Assembly (NCBI GenBank): GCA_017608575.1
Contig: JAFCFP010000019.1
Span: forward strand, 1 to 19,027
DNA from: Candidatus Iainarchaeum sp.
GTDB lineage: Archaea; Iainarchaeota; Iainarchaeia; Iainarchaeales; DTGL01
DNA: 19,027 bases
Direction of reading: 5' to 3'
The stretch's first letter is position 1; each line of letters starts with the position of its first letter. Shown piece after piece: positions 1 through 6,381 of this stretch. The notes beneath the pieces are model-generated. The model worked only from the letters and a program-made list of their open reading frames with translations, was not told the origin of the DNA and did not search any database. Position numbers and translations under genes: made by a program.

Positions 1-81
1 TTCAACCAGCCGAATGTTGAAAAAAGCAAAAAGAAAAGCATTGAACTCAGAAGAAAATTTGCAATCAGGGGAAAAAAATGA
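1..81 (+). CDS. C-terminal end of an unidentified protein (partial)
   Basis: An open frame enters from the left edge and ends at a TGA (79-81) that overlaps the ATG of the next gene as ATGA, the usual layout of co-translated genes. About 26 codons are visible. They encode a basic tail (it includes SIELRRKFAIRGKK before the stop) with the same lysine-rich style as the neighbours. I do not recognise the family from this fragment. The ATGA junction and the uninterrupted frame are the only support, so it could be a chance open stretch. Confidence 0.5.
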   Translation, partial: FNQPNVEKSKKKSIELRRKFAIRGKK

Positions 82-1382
82 ATGCCGTTGGAATTGATTT
101 GGGTGGAACAAAAACCCTTGCAGTGCTATTGAACGAAAAAGGAAAGATTCTTGCACTGGAAAAAATAAAAAGCAATTTTCATTCAAAAAAGGAATGCATT
201 GAAAGAATCACTGAACTCATTGAATCAGTAAGCAAAAAAAAAGAATTCATGGGAATATGCATTGCCTCCCGCGGACTAATTGACAGAAAAAAAGGAAAAA
301 TAAAAAGCGATATATTGCTACAGTTTTTAAACGGTTTTGAAATAAAAAAAGCACTTTCAAAAAAATTCCGCGGAAAAAAAATCCTTGTGGAAAATGATGC
401 GAACTGTTTTATTTTTGCAGAACAACAATTCGGTGCAGCAAAAGGATTGAAAAATGTTATCGGGCTAACGCTTGGCACTGGCATTGGCGGCGGCATAATA
501 ATTGACGGAAAGCCATACTTTGGGCAGGGAAATGCTGCAGAAATAGGCCATATGGTGGTGAATTCACGGGGCAAAAAATGCCGCTGTGGAAGAAAAGGCT
601 GCATTGAATCCGAGACAAGCGCTTCAGCCATTCTAAGAAGGGCAAGAAAAAAAGGAATCAAAGCAAAAAACACAAAAGAGTTGCTTGAAAAGGCAAAAAA
701 TGGAAACAAAAAAGCAATGCTTGCATGGACTGAATCAGCCAAAATGCTTGGAATTGCCCTTGCAAACATTGTGAACATTTTTGACCCACAGGCAATAATT
801 ATTGGCGGAGGCCTTGCAAATGCATGGAATGAATTCATTAAGCCAGCGGAAAAAACAATGAAAAAAGAACTGTTTTCAAAAAGCAATGTAAAAATAAAAA
901 AAGCAGAATTTATTGAAATTGGTGTAGCAGCAGGTGCAGCCCAATGGGTTTTAACAGAAGAAAACAGAAAATTTTGGAAGCAAAAAAAACCGCTTTTTGC
1001 AGTAGACGCAATAATAAAATACTATGAAAAAGGAAGATTTAAAGGAATAGTGCTCGTGGAAAGAAAAAAATTTCCATTTGGTTTATCATTGCCTGGCGGC
1101 ATTGTTGAATTAGGTGAAAGCGCTGAAAAAGCAATAAAAAGAGAAGCAAAAGAGGAAACAGGACTGGACATAAAAATTGAAAGGCAACTCCACACTTATT
1201 CAAACCCAAAGCGTGATCCAAGATATCACACAATTGCGCTTGCATTCATTGCAAAAGCAAGGGGAAAAATTAAAGCAGGAAGCGATGCAAAAAACGCAAT
1301 GGTTTATCCATTGAAAAAAATTCCAAAAAAGCTCTGCTTTGGACACGAAAAGGTGATAAGAAAAGCCCTGCCTTATTTGTAG
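78..1382 (+). CDS. ROK-family sugar kinase fused to a Nudix hydrolase
   Basis: The protein has two domains. Residues 1 to about 295 are a ROK kinase, a family that phosphorylates sugars such as glucose or N-acetylated hexosamines with ATP. The phosphate loop DLGGTK is at 7-12, the catalytic Asp is in ENDANC (105-110), a glycine-rich LGTGIGGG is at 132-139, EIGH is at 155-158, and the ROK zinc cysteines are in CRCGRKGC (168-175). Residues about 305-434 are a Nudix domain with a perfect Nudix box: G341, E347, then REAKEETGL at 355-363. Nudix enzymes cleave nucleoside diphosphates linked to another group. Ordinary ROK kinases are about 300 residues, so the extra 130 are the second enzyme. The ATG follows a purine-rich CAGGGG and overlaps the upstream stop. 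Its 3' end overlaps the convergent epimerase gene by 10 bases. Substrates of both halves are unknown. Confidence 0.9.
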   Translation: MNAVGIDLGGTKTLAVLLNEKGKILALEKIKSNFHSKKECIERITELIESVSKKKEFMGICIASRGLIDRKKGKIKSDILLQFLNGFEIKKALSKKFRGKKILVENDANCFIFAEQQFGAAKGLKNVIGLTLGTGIGGGIIIDGKPYFGQGNAAEIGHMVVNSRGKKCRCGRKGCIESETSASAILRRARKKGIKAKNTKELLEKAKNGNKKAMLAWTESAKMLGIALANIVNIFDPQAIIIGGGLANAWNEFIKPAEKTMKKELFSKSNVKIKKAEFIEIGVAAGAAQWVLTEENRKFWKQKKPLFAVDAIIKYYEKGRFKGIVLVERKKFPFGLSLPGGIVELGESAEKAIKREAKEETGLDIKIERQLHTYSNPKRDPRYHTIALAFIAKARGKIKAGSDAKNAMVYPLKKIPKKLCFGHEKVIRKALPYL

Positions 1383-2281
1383 TAATCCATTAATTTTTCA
1401 ATTCCTTCTCTCAGGGAAACCCTTGCCTTGAAGCCGAGCTCTTTTTCGCTCTTTGTTGTATCACAAAGAGTGTGCTGCACATAATTCTTTATTTTGTTTT
1501 CGACATATTCTGGCTTGATTGACGTGCCCAGCATTTCATTCAACAAGCCAACCATTTCATTTAGGTTATAGTTTTTACCAGTGCCAATATTGTAGACTTC
1601 CGCTGGCCGGCCTTTTTCAAATGCAAGCATTATTCCATCAACAACATCTTCAACATATGTAAAATCCCTTGTCTGGGAGCCATCCCCATAAATTACGGGA
1701 GCATTACCTTTTTTCATTTCCAAAAGAAATTGTGTTACAAGGTTTGCGTATTTTCCCTTAAATTCTTCATGCGGTCCATAAACACTGAAAAACCTCAAAG
1801 CGCTTGATTTAAGCGAATGCAATTGATTGTAGAGCTTGGCAATTCTTTCAAGTGCAATTCTTACCTCAGTATAATAATCAGTTATTTTTAACTGCATGTC
1901 CTCGCGGTGCGGTGGCTTTAATCCATTGTAAACCGAGGAAGAAGAAGCCCATACAACCTTTGCATTGTTCTTCAAGGCAAACTCAAAAACCTGTATACCT
2001 TCGGTTATTGCCCTGCCTGTGAGAACAGGGTTTTCTTTATACATTGGAGCAGAAGAATAAATACCCAAATGGAACACTGCCTCAACTCCACTCAAACCAA
2101 GGTTTCCTATTTCGCCGGCATTCGCTTCAAGGATTTTCACGCTGTCAACCACTTTTTTGAGGTTCTGCTTGTTTCCCGTATGAAAATTGTCAACAACAAT
2201 TACTTCGTTGCCCTCGCTTACAAGCCTTTCAACCAAATTGCTTCCAATAAAACCCGCTCCACCGGTTACAACACACTTCAT
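1373..2281 (-). CDS. NAD-dependent sugar-nucleotide epimerase/dehydratase (extended SDR)
   Basis: This is an extended short-chain dehydrogenase of the UDP-glucose 4-epimerase type. These enzymes oxidise and re-reduce a nucleotide sugar using bound NAD. The N-terminal Rossmann motif TGGAGFIGSN (6-15) and the Asp after beta-2 (D31 in VVDNF) fit NAD binding. SSSSVY (113-118) carries the catalytic Ser/Thr region, VYGP (168-170) and YGDGSQTRDFTYVEDV are the usual substrate-side motifs, and 302 residues is a normal length. The oddity is the catalytic YxxxK: here it reads Y137-T-E-V-R141, with Arg (AGA at 1859-1861) in place of the almost invariant Lys. The substrate cannot be named from sequence. 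The gene is divergent from the PHP gene and convergent with the ROK-Nudix gene. Confidence 0.9.
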   Translation of the reverse strand: MKCVVTGGAGFIGSNLVERLVSEGNEVIVVDNFHTGNKQNLKKVVDSVKILEANAGEIGNLGLSGVEAVFHLGIYSSAPMYKENPVLTGRAITEGIQVFEFALKNNAKVVWASSSSVYNGLKPPHREDMQLKITDYYTEVRIALERIAKLYNQLHSLKSSALRFFSVYGPHEEFKGKYANLVTQFLLEMKKGNAPVIYGDGSQTRDFTYVEDVVDGIMLAFEKGRPAEVYNIGTGKNYNLNEMVGLLNEMLGTSIKPEYVENKIKNYVQHTLCDTTKSEKELGFKARVSLREGIEKLMDYYK

Positions 2282-2306
2282 TCAAAAACACCAACAGAAA
2301 GAAAAA

Positions 2307-2330
2307 CAACTAACAATTCAACTAACAATT
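2307..2330. repeat. Perfect tandem duplication of a 12-base unit upstream of the epimerase gene
   Basis: The unit CAACTAACAATT occurs twice back to back (2307-2318 and 2319-2330). It lies 26-50 bases before the epimerase start, between its TATA-like stretch and the start codon. It could be a regulator site or a replication slip. Confidence 0.8.
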
Positions 2331-2341
2331 ATATTAAATAT
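2329..2341 (-). promoter_or_regulatory. Candidate TATA box for the epimerase gene
   Basis: Read on the minus strand the stretch is ATATTTAATATAA, close to the archaeal TATA consensus. It lies about 50 bases before the ATG at 2281, which would give a leader of roughly 25 bases. There is no experimental support. Confidence 0.4.
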
Positions 2342-2360
2342 CCTTATAAAAACGTTAAAA

Positions 2361-2369
2361 TTATAAATA
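2361..2369 (+). promoter_or_regulatory. Candidate TATA box for the PHP gene
   Basis: TTATAAATA matches the archaeal TATA consensus. Transcription would begin about 25 bases downstream (near 2390), leaving a short leader that still contains the GGTGA site before the ATG at 2410. Confidence 0.5.
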
Positions 2370-2399
2370 GCAGCCAAGTAAGTAGTTATATTGCCTTCT

Positions 2400-2404
2400 G
2401 GTGA
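2400..2404 (+). promoter_or_regulatory. SD site GGTGA that decides the PHP start
   Basis: GGTGA ends 5 bases before the ATG at 2410. The GTG at 2401 is an in-frame possible start three codons earlier, but it is part of this ribosome binding site, so ATG 2410 is the better start. Confidence 0.6.
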
Positions 2405-2409
2405 AAAAA

Positions 2410-3252
2410 ATGATTGCTGAACTGCACTGCCATACCCATTATTCCAAGGGGTCAAAAATAAAAACCGAGGGATTGAACTCGCCAAAAGAAATAGTAGAAT
2501 ACGCAGACAAAATAGGACTTGATGCAATCGCCATTACAGACCATGACCAATTCAAGGGAGCAATCGAAGCAGAACTCGCTGCAAGGAATTTGGACATTAC
2601 AGTAATAAAAGGAGAAGAAATTTCCACAAAACAGGGACACTTAATCGCCCTGGGTTTAAGTGAAATAGTTCCACCAGGAATGGATGTAAACCTTGCAATT
2701 GATTCCGTTAAAAGCCAGGGTGGAATAACAATTGCGCCACATCCATTTGATTTAAACAATAAGGGTATTAAGGAAAACGCTGAAAAATGCGATGCAGTGG
2801 AAGTGTTCAATGCAATAAACCTTGACAGGCTTTCAAACTTCAAAGCAATGCGTTTTGCCAAAAAGAAAAACAAGCCAATGGTTGCAGGGTCGGATGCTCA
2901 CTGGAATTTAATGATAGGGCACGGCATTACAAGAATAAAAACAGACTCAACAGACGAAGAAGGAATAATCAAAGCAATAAAAAAAGGAAAAGTGGAAGCT
3001 GGTGGAAAATACATTCCAGTACCATTAATTCAAACATGGTCTCTTTTAAGAATAAAAAACTCTTATCAGTACTTGCAGCAATACATTGCAGAAAATTATT
3101 CCCTTCCAAAAAGGGCTTTAAGTAAAAGACTATTGTATCTAACAAAAAGAAGCCCTGGAAAAATTGACTATTTCTTTAAAGGAATTGCTTACTTTGGGCT
3201 TGCCACTGCAATGGTTTACAGTGCAGCAAAGCATTCAAGAAACATAATTTAA
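2410..3252 (+). CDS. PHP-domain metal-dependent phosphoesterase
   Basis: The protein has all PHP motifs. In numbering from the ATG at 2410, HCHTHYS is at 6-12, ITDHD at 42-46, GEEIS at 68-72, a GHLIALG segment follows, then APHPF at 109-113 and GSDAH at 160-164. These His, Asp and Glu residues build the metal site. The family includes polymerase-associated phosphatases, histidinol phosphatase and RNase AM/YciV-type nucleases. The short stand-alone form with a helical tail (about 208-280) resembles archaeal proteins annotated only as PHP phosphoesterase. The tail contains a moderately hydrophobic stretch (FFKGIAYFGLATAMVY) that might touch a membrane or a partner. The stop codon abuts the convergent stop of the small zinc-protein gene with no spacer. 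The substrate is unknown. Confidence 0.9.
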   Translation: MIAELHCHTHYSKGSKIKTEGLNSPKEIVEYADKIGLDAIAITDHDQFKGAIEAELAARNLDITVIKGEEISTKQGHLIALGLSEIVPPGMDVNLAIDSVKSQGGITIAPHPFDLNNKGIKENAEKCDAVEVFNAINLDRLSNFKAMRFAKKKNKPMVAGSDAHWNLMIGHGITRIKTDSTDEEGIIKAIKKGKVEAGGKYIPVPLIQTWSLLRIKNSYQYLQQYIAENYSLPKRALSKRLLYLTKRSPGKIDYFFKGIAYFGLATAMVYSAAKHSRNII

Positions 3253-3462
3253 TCAAACCATTCCCTTTGCTGTTTTTCTCATTGTGCGCATGCATTTTTT
3301 ATGCCAGTACTGGCCAGCCCACTTTTTTTCACAACCTGTTGCCCCGCAAAGCGCGCAAGTTTCATTAGGATACTTTGCATCAACAATTTCAATTTTTTCC
3401 TTTTTTGTTTTTTCAGTGTTTCCACGCGGAACAATTTTCCTCAAAGAATCCTTTAAACCCAT
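3253..3462 (-). CDS. Small LIM-like/treble-clef zinc-binding protein, last gene of the purH run
   Basis: This is a 69-residue basic protein. Its C-terminal half holds C36-x2-C39 and H54-x2-C57 with 14 residues between the pairs, plus an extra C44. This is the pattern of a single LIM-like or treble-clef zinc site, with a tryptophan and KKWAGQYWHKKC around the second pair. The first 30 residues are charged and probably disordered or helical. The start ATG is preceded by AGGTGA (3467-3472) that uses the last two bases of the purH TAG stop, so translation is probably coupled to purH. Function is unknown; binding to nucleic acid or to a partner enzyme are both possible. Confidence 0.75.
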   Translation of the reverse strand: MGLKDSLRKIVPRGNTEKTKKEKIEIVDAKYPNETCALCGATGCEKKWAGQYWHKKCMRTMRKTAKGMV

Positions 3463-3470
3463 TCTTTCAC

Positions 3471-5006
3471 CTAATGCCTAAAATGCCTCCTTTCAGCAAA
3501 AAGCAAACATAATCCGCGTTCATTCGCAGCACTTATAATTTCGTTATCCCTAATGCTTCCATGGGGCGCAACAATTGCAGTAATGTCGGCATCAGCCGCT
3601 CGATCAATGTTGTCCCTGAACGGAAAAAAGCCATCAGATGCAAGCACTGCACCCTTTTCCCTTCCACTTGCTTTTTTAATTGCAAGTTCAACAGCATCCA
3701 CTCTACTCATTTGCCCAGCACCAATTCCAATTGTTGCAAGCCCTTTAGCCAAAACAATTGCATTGCTTTTAACATTTTTCACAACACGAAAAGCAAACTC
3801 TAAGTCACGCAATTCATCTCCAGAAGGCTTCTTCCTTGAAACAACATCAAACCATTCAGCTTTTTCTCTAACAGCATCAGCTTCCTGCAAAAGCAATCCA
3901 CCTTCAATTCTCCTAAAATCTGCCTCTCTGCCATAACCAGAAAAAGGCAGTTTTAACACGCGGAGATTCTTTTTTTCACAGAGTTTATCCAAAGCCCCAG
4001 CATCAAAAGAAGGAGCAACAACCACTTCATTGAAAAAAGCGGTTATTTTTTCCGCTGTTTTGAAATCACATTTTTTGTTCAAGGCAATAACAGAACCAAA
4101 AGCGCTCTTGCTGTCACAATCAAGCGCTTTTTGAAATGCATCGCTTAATTTTTCTGCAGAAGCAACACCGCACGGATTATTGTGCTTTACTATTACTGCG
4201 GCTGGTTCATCAAACTCCAAAGCAATTCTTACAGCAGAATCAACATCCAAAAAATTATTGAAAGAAAGAGGCTTTCCGTTCAATTGCTCCAAGCTATTAA
4301 ATGGCACAAGACAAGGAAAGCATTCAGTGTACACTGCACCAGCTTGGTGTGGATTCTCACCATACCTGCAGTCCTGTTTTTTTTCAAAACAAATGGAAAT
4401 TTTTTCAGGAAACTCATAAAGCGGGGAAAAAAACCGGGCAATAATTGAATCATATTGTGCAGTAACAGAAAACGCTTTAGCTGCAAGCTTTCTGCGGGTT
4501 TCCAGTGAAATTCCACCAGAAGAAGCAAGCTCTTCCAAGAAAGCAGAATAATCCCTTGGCGTGGAAAGAACTGCAACGCTTTCATAGTTTTTGGCAGCAG
4601 CTCTCAAAAGAGCAACTCCACCAATATCAATTTTTTCAATTGCTTCTTTTTCAGTGCAATTGCCTGCAATTGTTTCCCTGAAAGGGTAAAGGTTCACTAC
4701 AACCAAGTCAATTAATGGAATTTCCTTTTCCTTGAGTTCCATTAAATGCTCCCGCCTGGAGCGATCTGCAAGGATTCCTGCATGGATTTTTGGATGCAAT
4801 GTTTTAACCCTGCCTCCAATCAGTTCAGGGAAACCAGTAAAATCAGAAACCTTTTCAGCAGAAATCCCTTTTCCCTTCAAAAACATCCAAGTGCTACCAG
4901 TTGCAATAATGTCAGCACCAAATTTTTTAAGCGCAAGACAGAATTCACCAAGACCTGTTTTATCAGAAACAGAAACAAGTGCTCTTTTTATCTTAAATTC
5001 ATTCAT
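3471..5006 (-). CDS. purH: Bifunctional AICAR formyltransferase / IMP cyclohydrolase
   Basis: PurH catalyses the last two purine steps: it formylates AICAR with 10-formyl-tetrahydrofolate, then closes the ring to IMP. At 511 residues it is full length for the bacterial family. The N-terminal cyclohydrolase (MGS-like) domain has SVSDKTGL (12-19) and KTLHPKIHAGIL (68-79). The transformylase domain has RYGENPHQ (214-221), the catalytic Lys-His in KHNNPCGVA (274-282), IGIGAGQMSRVDA (426-438) and SDGFFPFRDNID (457-468), and it ends in HFRH. The start ATG has GGTGA six bases upstream (5013-5017), inside the folD reading frame, and the two genes overlap by four bases. Most archaea use PurP and PurO here instead, so this bacterial-type enzyme marks a folate-dependent pathway. 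I am very sure of the family. Confidence 0.98.
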   Translation of the reverse strand: MNEFKIKRALVSVSDKTGLGEFCLALKKFGADIIATGSTWMFLKGKGISAEKVSDFTGFPELIGGRVKTLHPKIHAGILADRSRREHLMELKEKEIPLIDLVVVNLYPFRETIAGNCTEKEAIEKIDIGGVALLRAAAKNYESVAVLSTPRDYSAFLEELASSGGISLETRRKLAAKAFSVTAQYDSIIARFFSPLYEFPEKISICFEKKQDCRYGENPHQAGAVYTECFPCLVPFNSLEQLNGKPLSFNNFLDVDSAVRIALEFDEPAAVIVKHNNPCGVASAEKLSDAFQKALDCDSKSAFGSVIALNKKCDFKTAEKITAFFNEVVVAPSFDAGALDKLCEKKNLRVLKLPFSGYGREADFRRIEGGLLLQEADAVREKAEWFDVVSRKKPSGDELRDLEFAFRVVKNVKSNAIVLAKGLATIGIGAGQMSRVDAVELAIKKASGREKGAVLASDGFFPFRDNIDRAADADITAIVAPHGSIRDNEIISAANERGLCLLFAERRHFRH

Positions 5007-5866
5007 TTCCTTTCACCTGTTGCATCAGCAAAATTTTCAGCAGCAATAACAGTGTTCTCCATCAAGCATGCCACAGTCATTGGTCCAACACCGCCTGGAA
5101 CAGGCGTAATAAATGAAGCCTTTTCCTTAACTTCATCAAATGCAACATCACCACAAAGCTTTCCATTAATCCGGCTTATTCCAACATCAACAACTATTGC
5201 ATTACTGCAAACCATTTCTGCTTTCACAAGCCCTGGAACGCCGGTTGCACTTATTAGTATTTGGGCGTTGCGCGTGAGTTGTCCAAGATTTTGCGTGAAT
5301 TTATCGCAGATTGTGAGAGTTGCATTCCTGTTCAATAGCATTATTGAAAGCGGCAGTCCCACTGAGCCATGCCCAATAACACAAACATGTTTTCCTTTCA
5401 ATTCAACTCCAGTGCTCTCAATCAGTCTTATTATCCCGCGAGCAGTACATGAAACCAAAAACTCGTCTCCCTGCACAAGCCTGCCAATATTCTCCAAAGC
5501 AAAGCCATCAACATCCTTTAAGGGAGAAATTGCTCCAATGACCCTTTTCTCATTAATGCTATCAGGCAATGGCAATTGCACTAAAATGCCATGAATTCTT
5601 TCATCCACATTAAGCCTTTCAATTTCTTTTATGAGTTCACTTTCCCGAATGCTGCCAGAAAGCCTTATTATGCGGGAAAACAAGCCAAGCCTTGCACAAG
5701 CCTCTTCTTTTTTTCTCACATAAATCTCTGAAGCCTCATCTTCACCAACAAGAATCACTGCAAGGCTAGGTGTTATTCCTTTTTCCTTCAAAGCATTGAT
5801 TCTTTTCTCCAGCGATTTTTCTAATTCGCTTGCAATTTTTTTTCCATCAATTATTTTTGCCGGCAT
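5003..5866 (-). CDS. folD: Methylenetetrahydrofolate dehydrogenase / methenyltetrahydrofolate cyclohydrolase
   Basis: FolD converts 5,10-methylene-tetrahydrofolate to 10-formyl-tetrahydrofolate, the one-carbon donor for PurN and PurH encoded beside it. At 287 residues it is full length. Visible motifs are YVRKKEEAC (49-57, with K53 matching the catalytic Lys), GILVQLPLP (93-101), KDVDGF (117-122) and the C-terminal TPVPGGVGPMT (254-264). The dinucleotide loop reads GHGSVGLP (165-172), where many relatives have GRSxxVGxP, and beta-2 ends in ICDKFT (186-191), with Asp188 where NADP-dependent relatives usually carry His. This may point to NAD rather than NADP. The ATG shares bases with the purE stop (TAATG) and has GAGGTG upstream. 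Confidence 0.97.
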   Translation of the reverse strand: MPAKIIDGKKIASELEKSLEKRINALKEKGITPSLAVILVGEDEASEIYVRKKEEACARLGLFSRIIRLSGSIRESELIKEIERLNVDERIHGILVQLPLPDSINEKRVIGAISPLKDVDGFALENIGRLVQGDEFLVSCTARGIIRLIESTGVELKGKHVCVIGHGSVGLPLSIMLLNRNATLTICDKFTQNLGQLTRNAQILISATGVPGLVKAEMVCSNAIVVDVGISRINGKLCGDVAFDEVKEKASFITPVPGGVGPMTVACLMENTVIAAENFADATGERK

Positions 5867-6372
5867 TAGTGCACCTCTTTAAAATCCTGCCTGGCAAGTG
5901 AATCCTTTTCCTGCAATTCTTTTTTAATAAGAGAAAAATATTCTTCAAGCCTCTTTTTAAGTGCCTGGTTGGAAAGGGAAAGAATTTTTATTGCGTGCAA
6001 TGCAGCATTTTCCGGTTCAAGAATTGTTGAACAAGCAGTATTGCTAGGCATTCTAAGCGATGAAAGCAAATCCATAAAATTGAATTTTTCAGAAAGCACA
6101 GGACAATTAATGACAGGAAAACGCGAATGACCCGCAATAAGTGGCCCCAATGCATTGCTTCTTCCAGCAATTGCAATAAACACTATGCTGTCAAATTCTT
6201 TTTCATATTCTTTTATTGCCTCAATTACGCTAAGCGCAACTTTGTGCGCTGAAAGAACTCTTGACTCAAATTTAATGGGAAAAGAATTCTTTTTCCAAAA
6301 ACCAATTATTCTTTCAGCCACTGATCTGTCTTTCTCTGAACCCATAAAAATAATCACTGCCTCTTTTTCCAT
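5866..6372 (-). CDS. purE: Class II AIR carboxylase (PurE)
   Basis: PurE makes carboxyaminoimidazole ribotide (CAIR). The fold signature is clear: GSEKD (11-15), SAHK (41-44), AGRSNALGP (69-77), SSLRMPS (104-110) and CST (114-116). AGRSNxLGP, together with FPVINCP and the SLSNQALKKRL tail, matches the PurE half of animal PAICS rather than the bacterial GGAAHLPGM form. That makes it class II, which carboxylates AIR directly with CO2 and needs neither PurK nor ATP. No purK is present. I chose ATG 6372 because GGTGA (6377-6381), made from the Trp-stop end of purC, lies four bases before it, exactly as at purQ. An in-frame ATG at 6387 is the alternative start. The tail from about 145 is charged. 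Confidence 0.95.
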   Translation of the reverse strand: MEKEAVIIFMGSEKDRSVAERIIGFWKKNSFPIKFESRVLSAHKVALSVIEAIKEYEKEFDSIVFIAIAGRSNALGPLIAGHSRFPVINCPVLSEKFNFMDLLSSLRMPSNTACSTILEPENAALHAIKILSLSNQALKKRLEEYFSLIKKELQEKDSLARQDFKEVH

Positions 6373-6376
6373 TAAA

Positions 6377-6381
6377 TCACC
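6377..6381 (-). promoter_or_regulatory. SD site GGTGA formed by the purC Trp-stop end
   Basis: The last purC codons, TGG TGA, spell GGTGA four bases before ATG 6372 of purE. This selects that start and suggests coupled translation. Confidence 0.6.

Noticed and set aside
231..243. Homopolymer A runs as programmed frameshift sites
   Set aside because: A runs of 7-9 are frequent throughout this AT-rich, Lys-rich sequence, and all the genes that contain them stay in one frame with intact motifs.
179..886. Open frame on the minus strand inside the ROK kinase
   Set aside because: It is complementary to conserved ROK motifs, and its Phe/Ser/Pro-rich product is what reversed Lys-rich codons give.
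3471..5006. Possible archaeal PurP/PurO instead of PurH
   Set aside because: KHNNPCGVA, KTLHPKIHAGIL and GIGAGQMSRVDA are specific to bifunctional PurH, and the length fits.
4746..5594. Long open frame on the + strand across purH and folD
   Set aside because: It is antisense to two unmistakable genes, has low-complexity Ser/Pro/Phe/Thr-rich content typical of the complement of Lys/Glu-rich genes, and has no recognisable motif.
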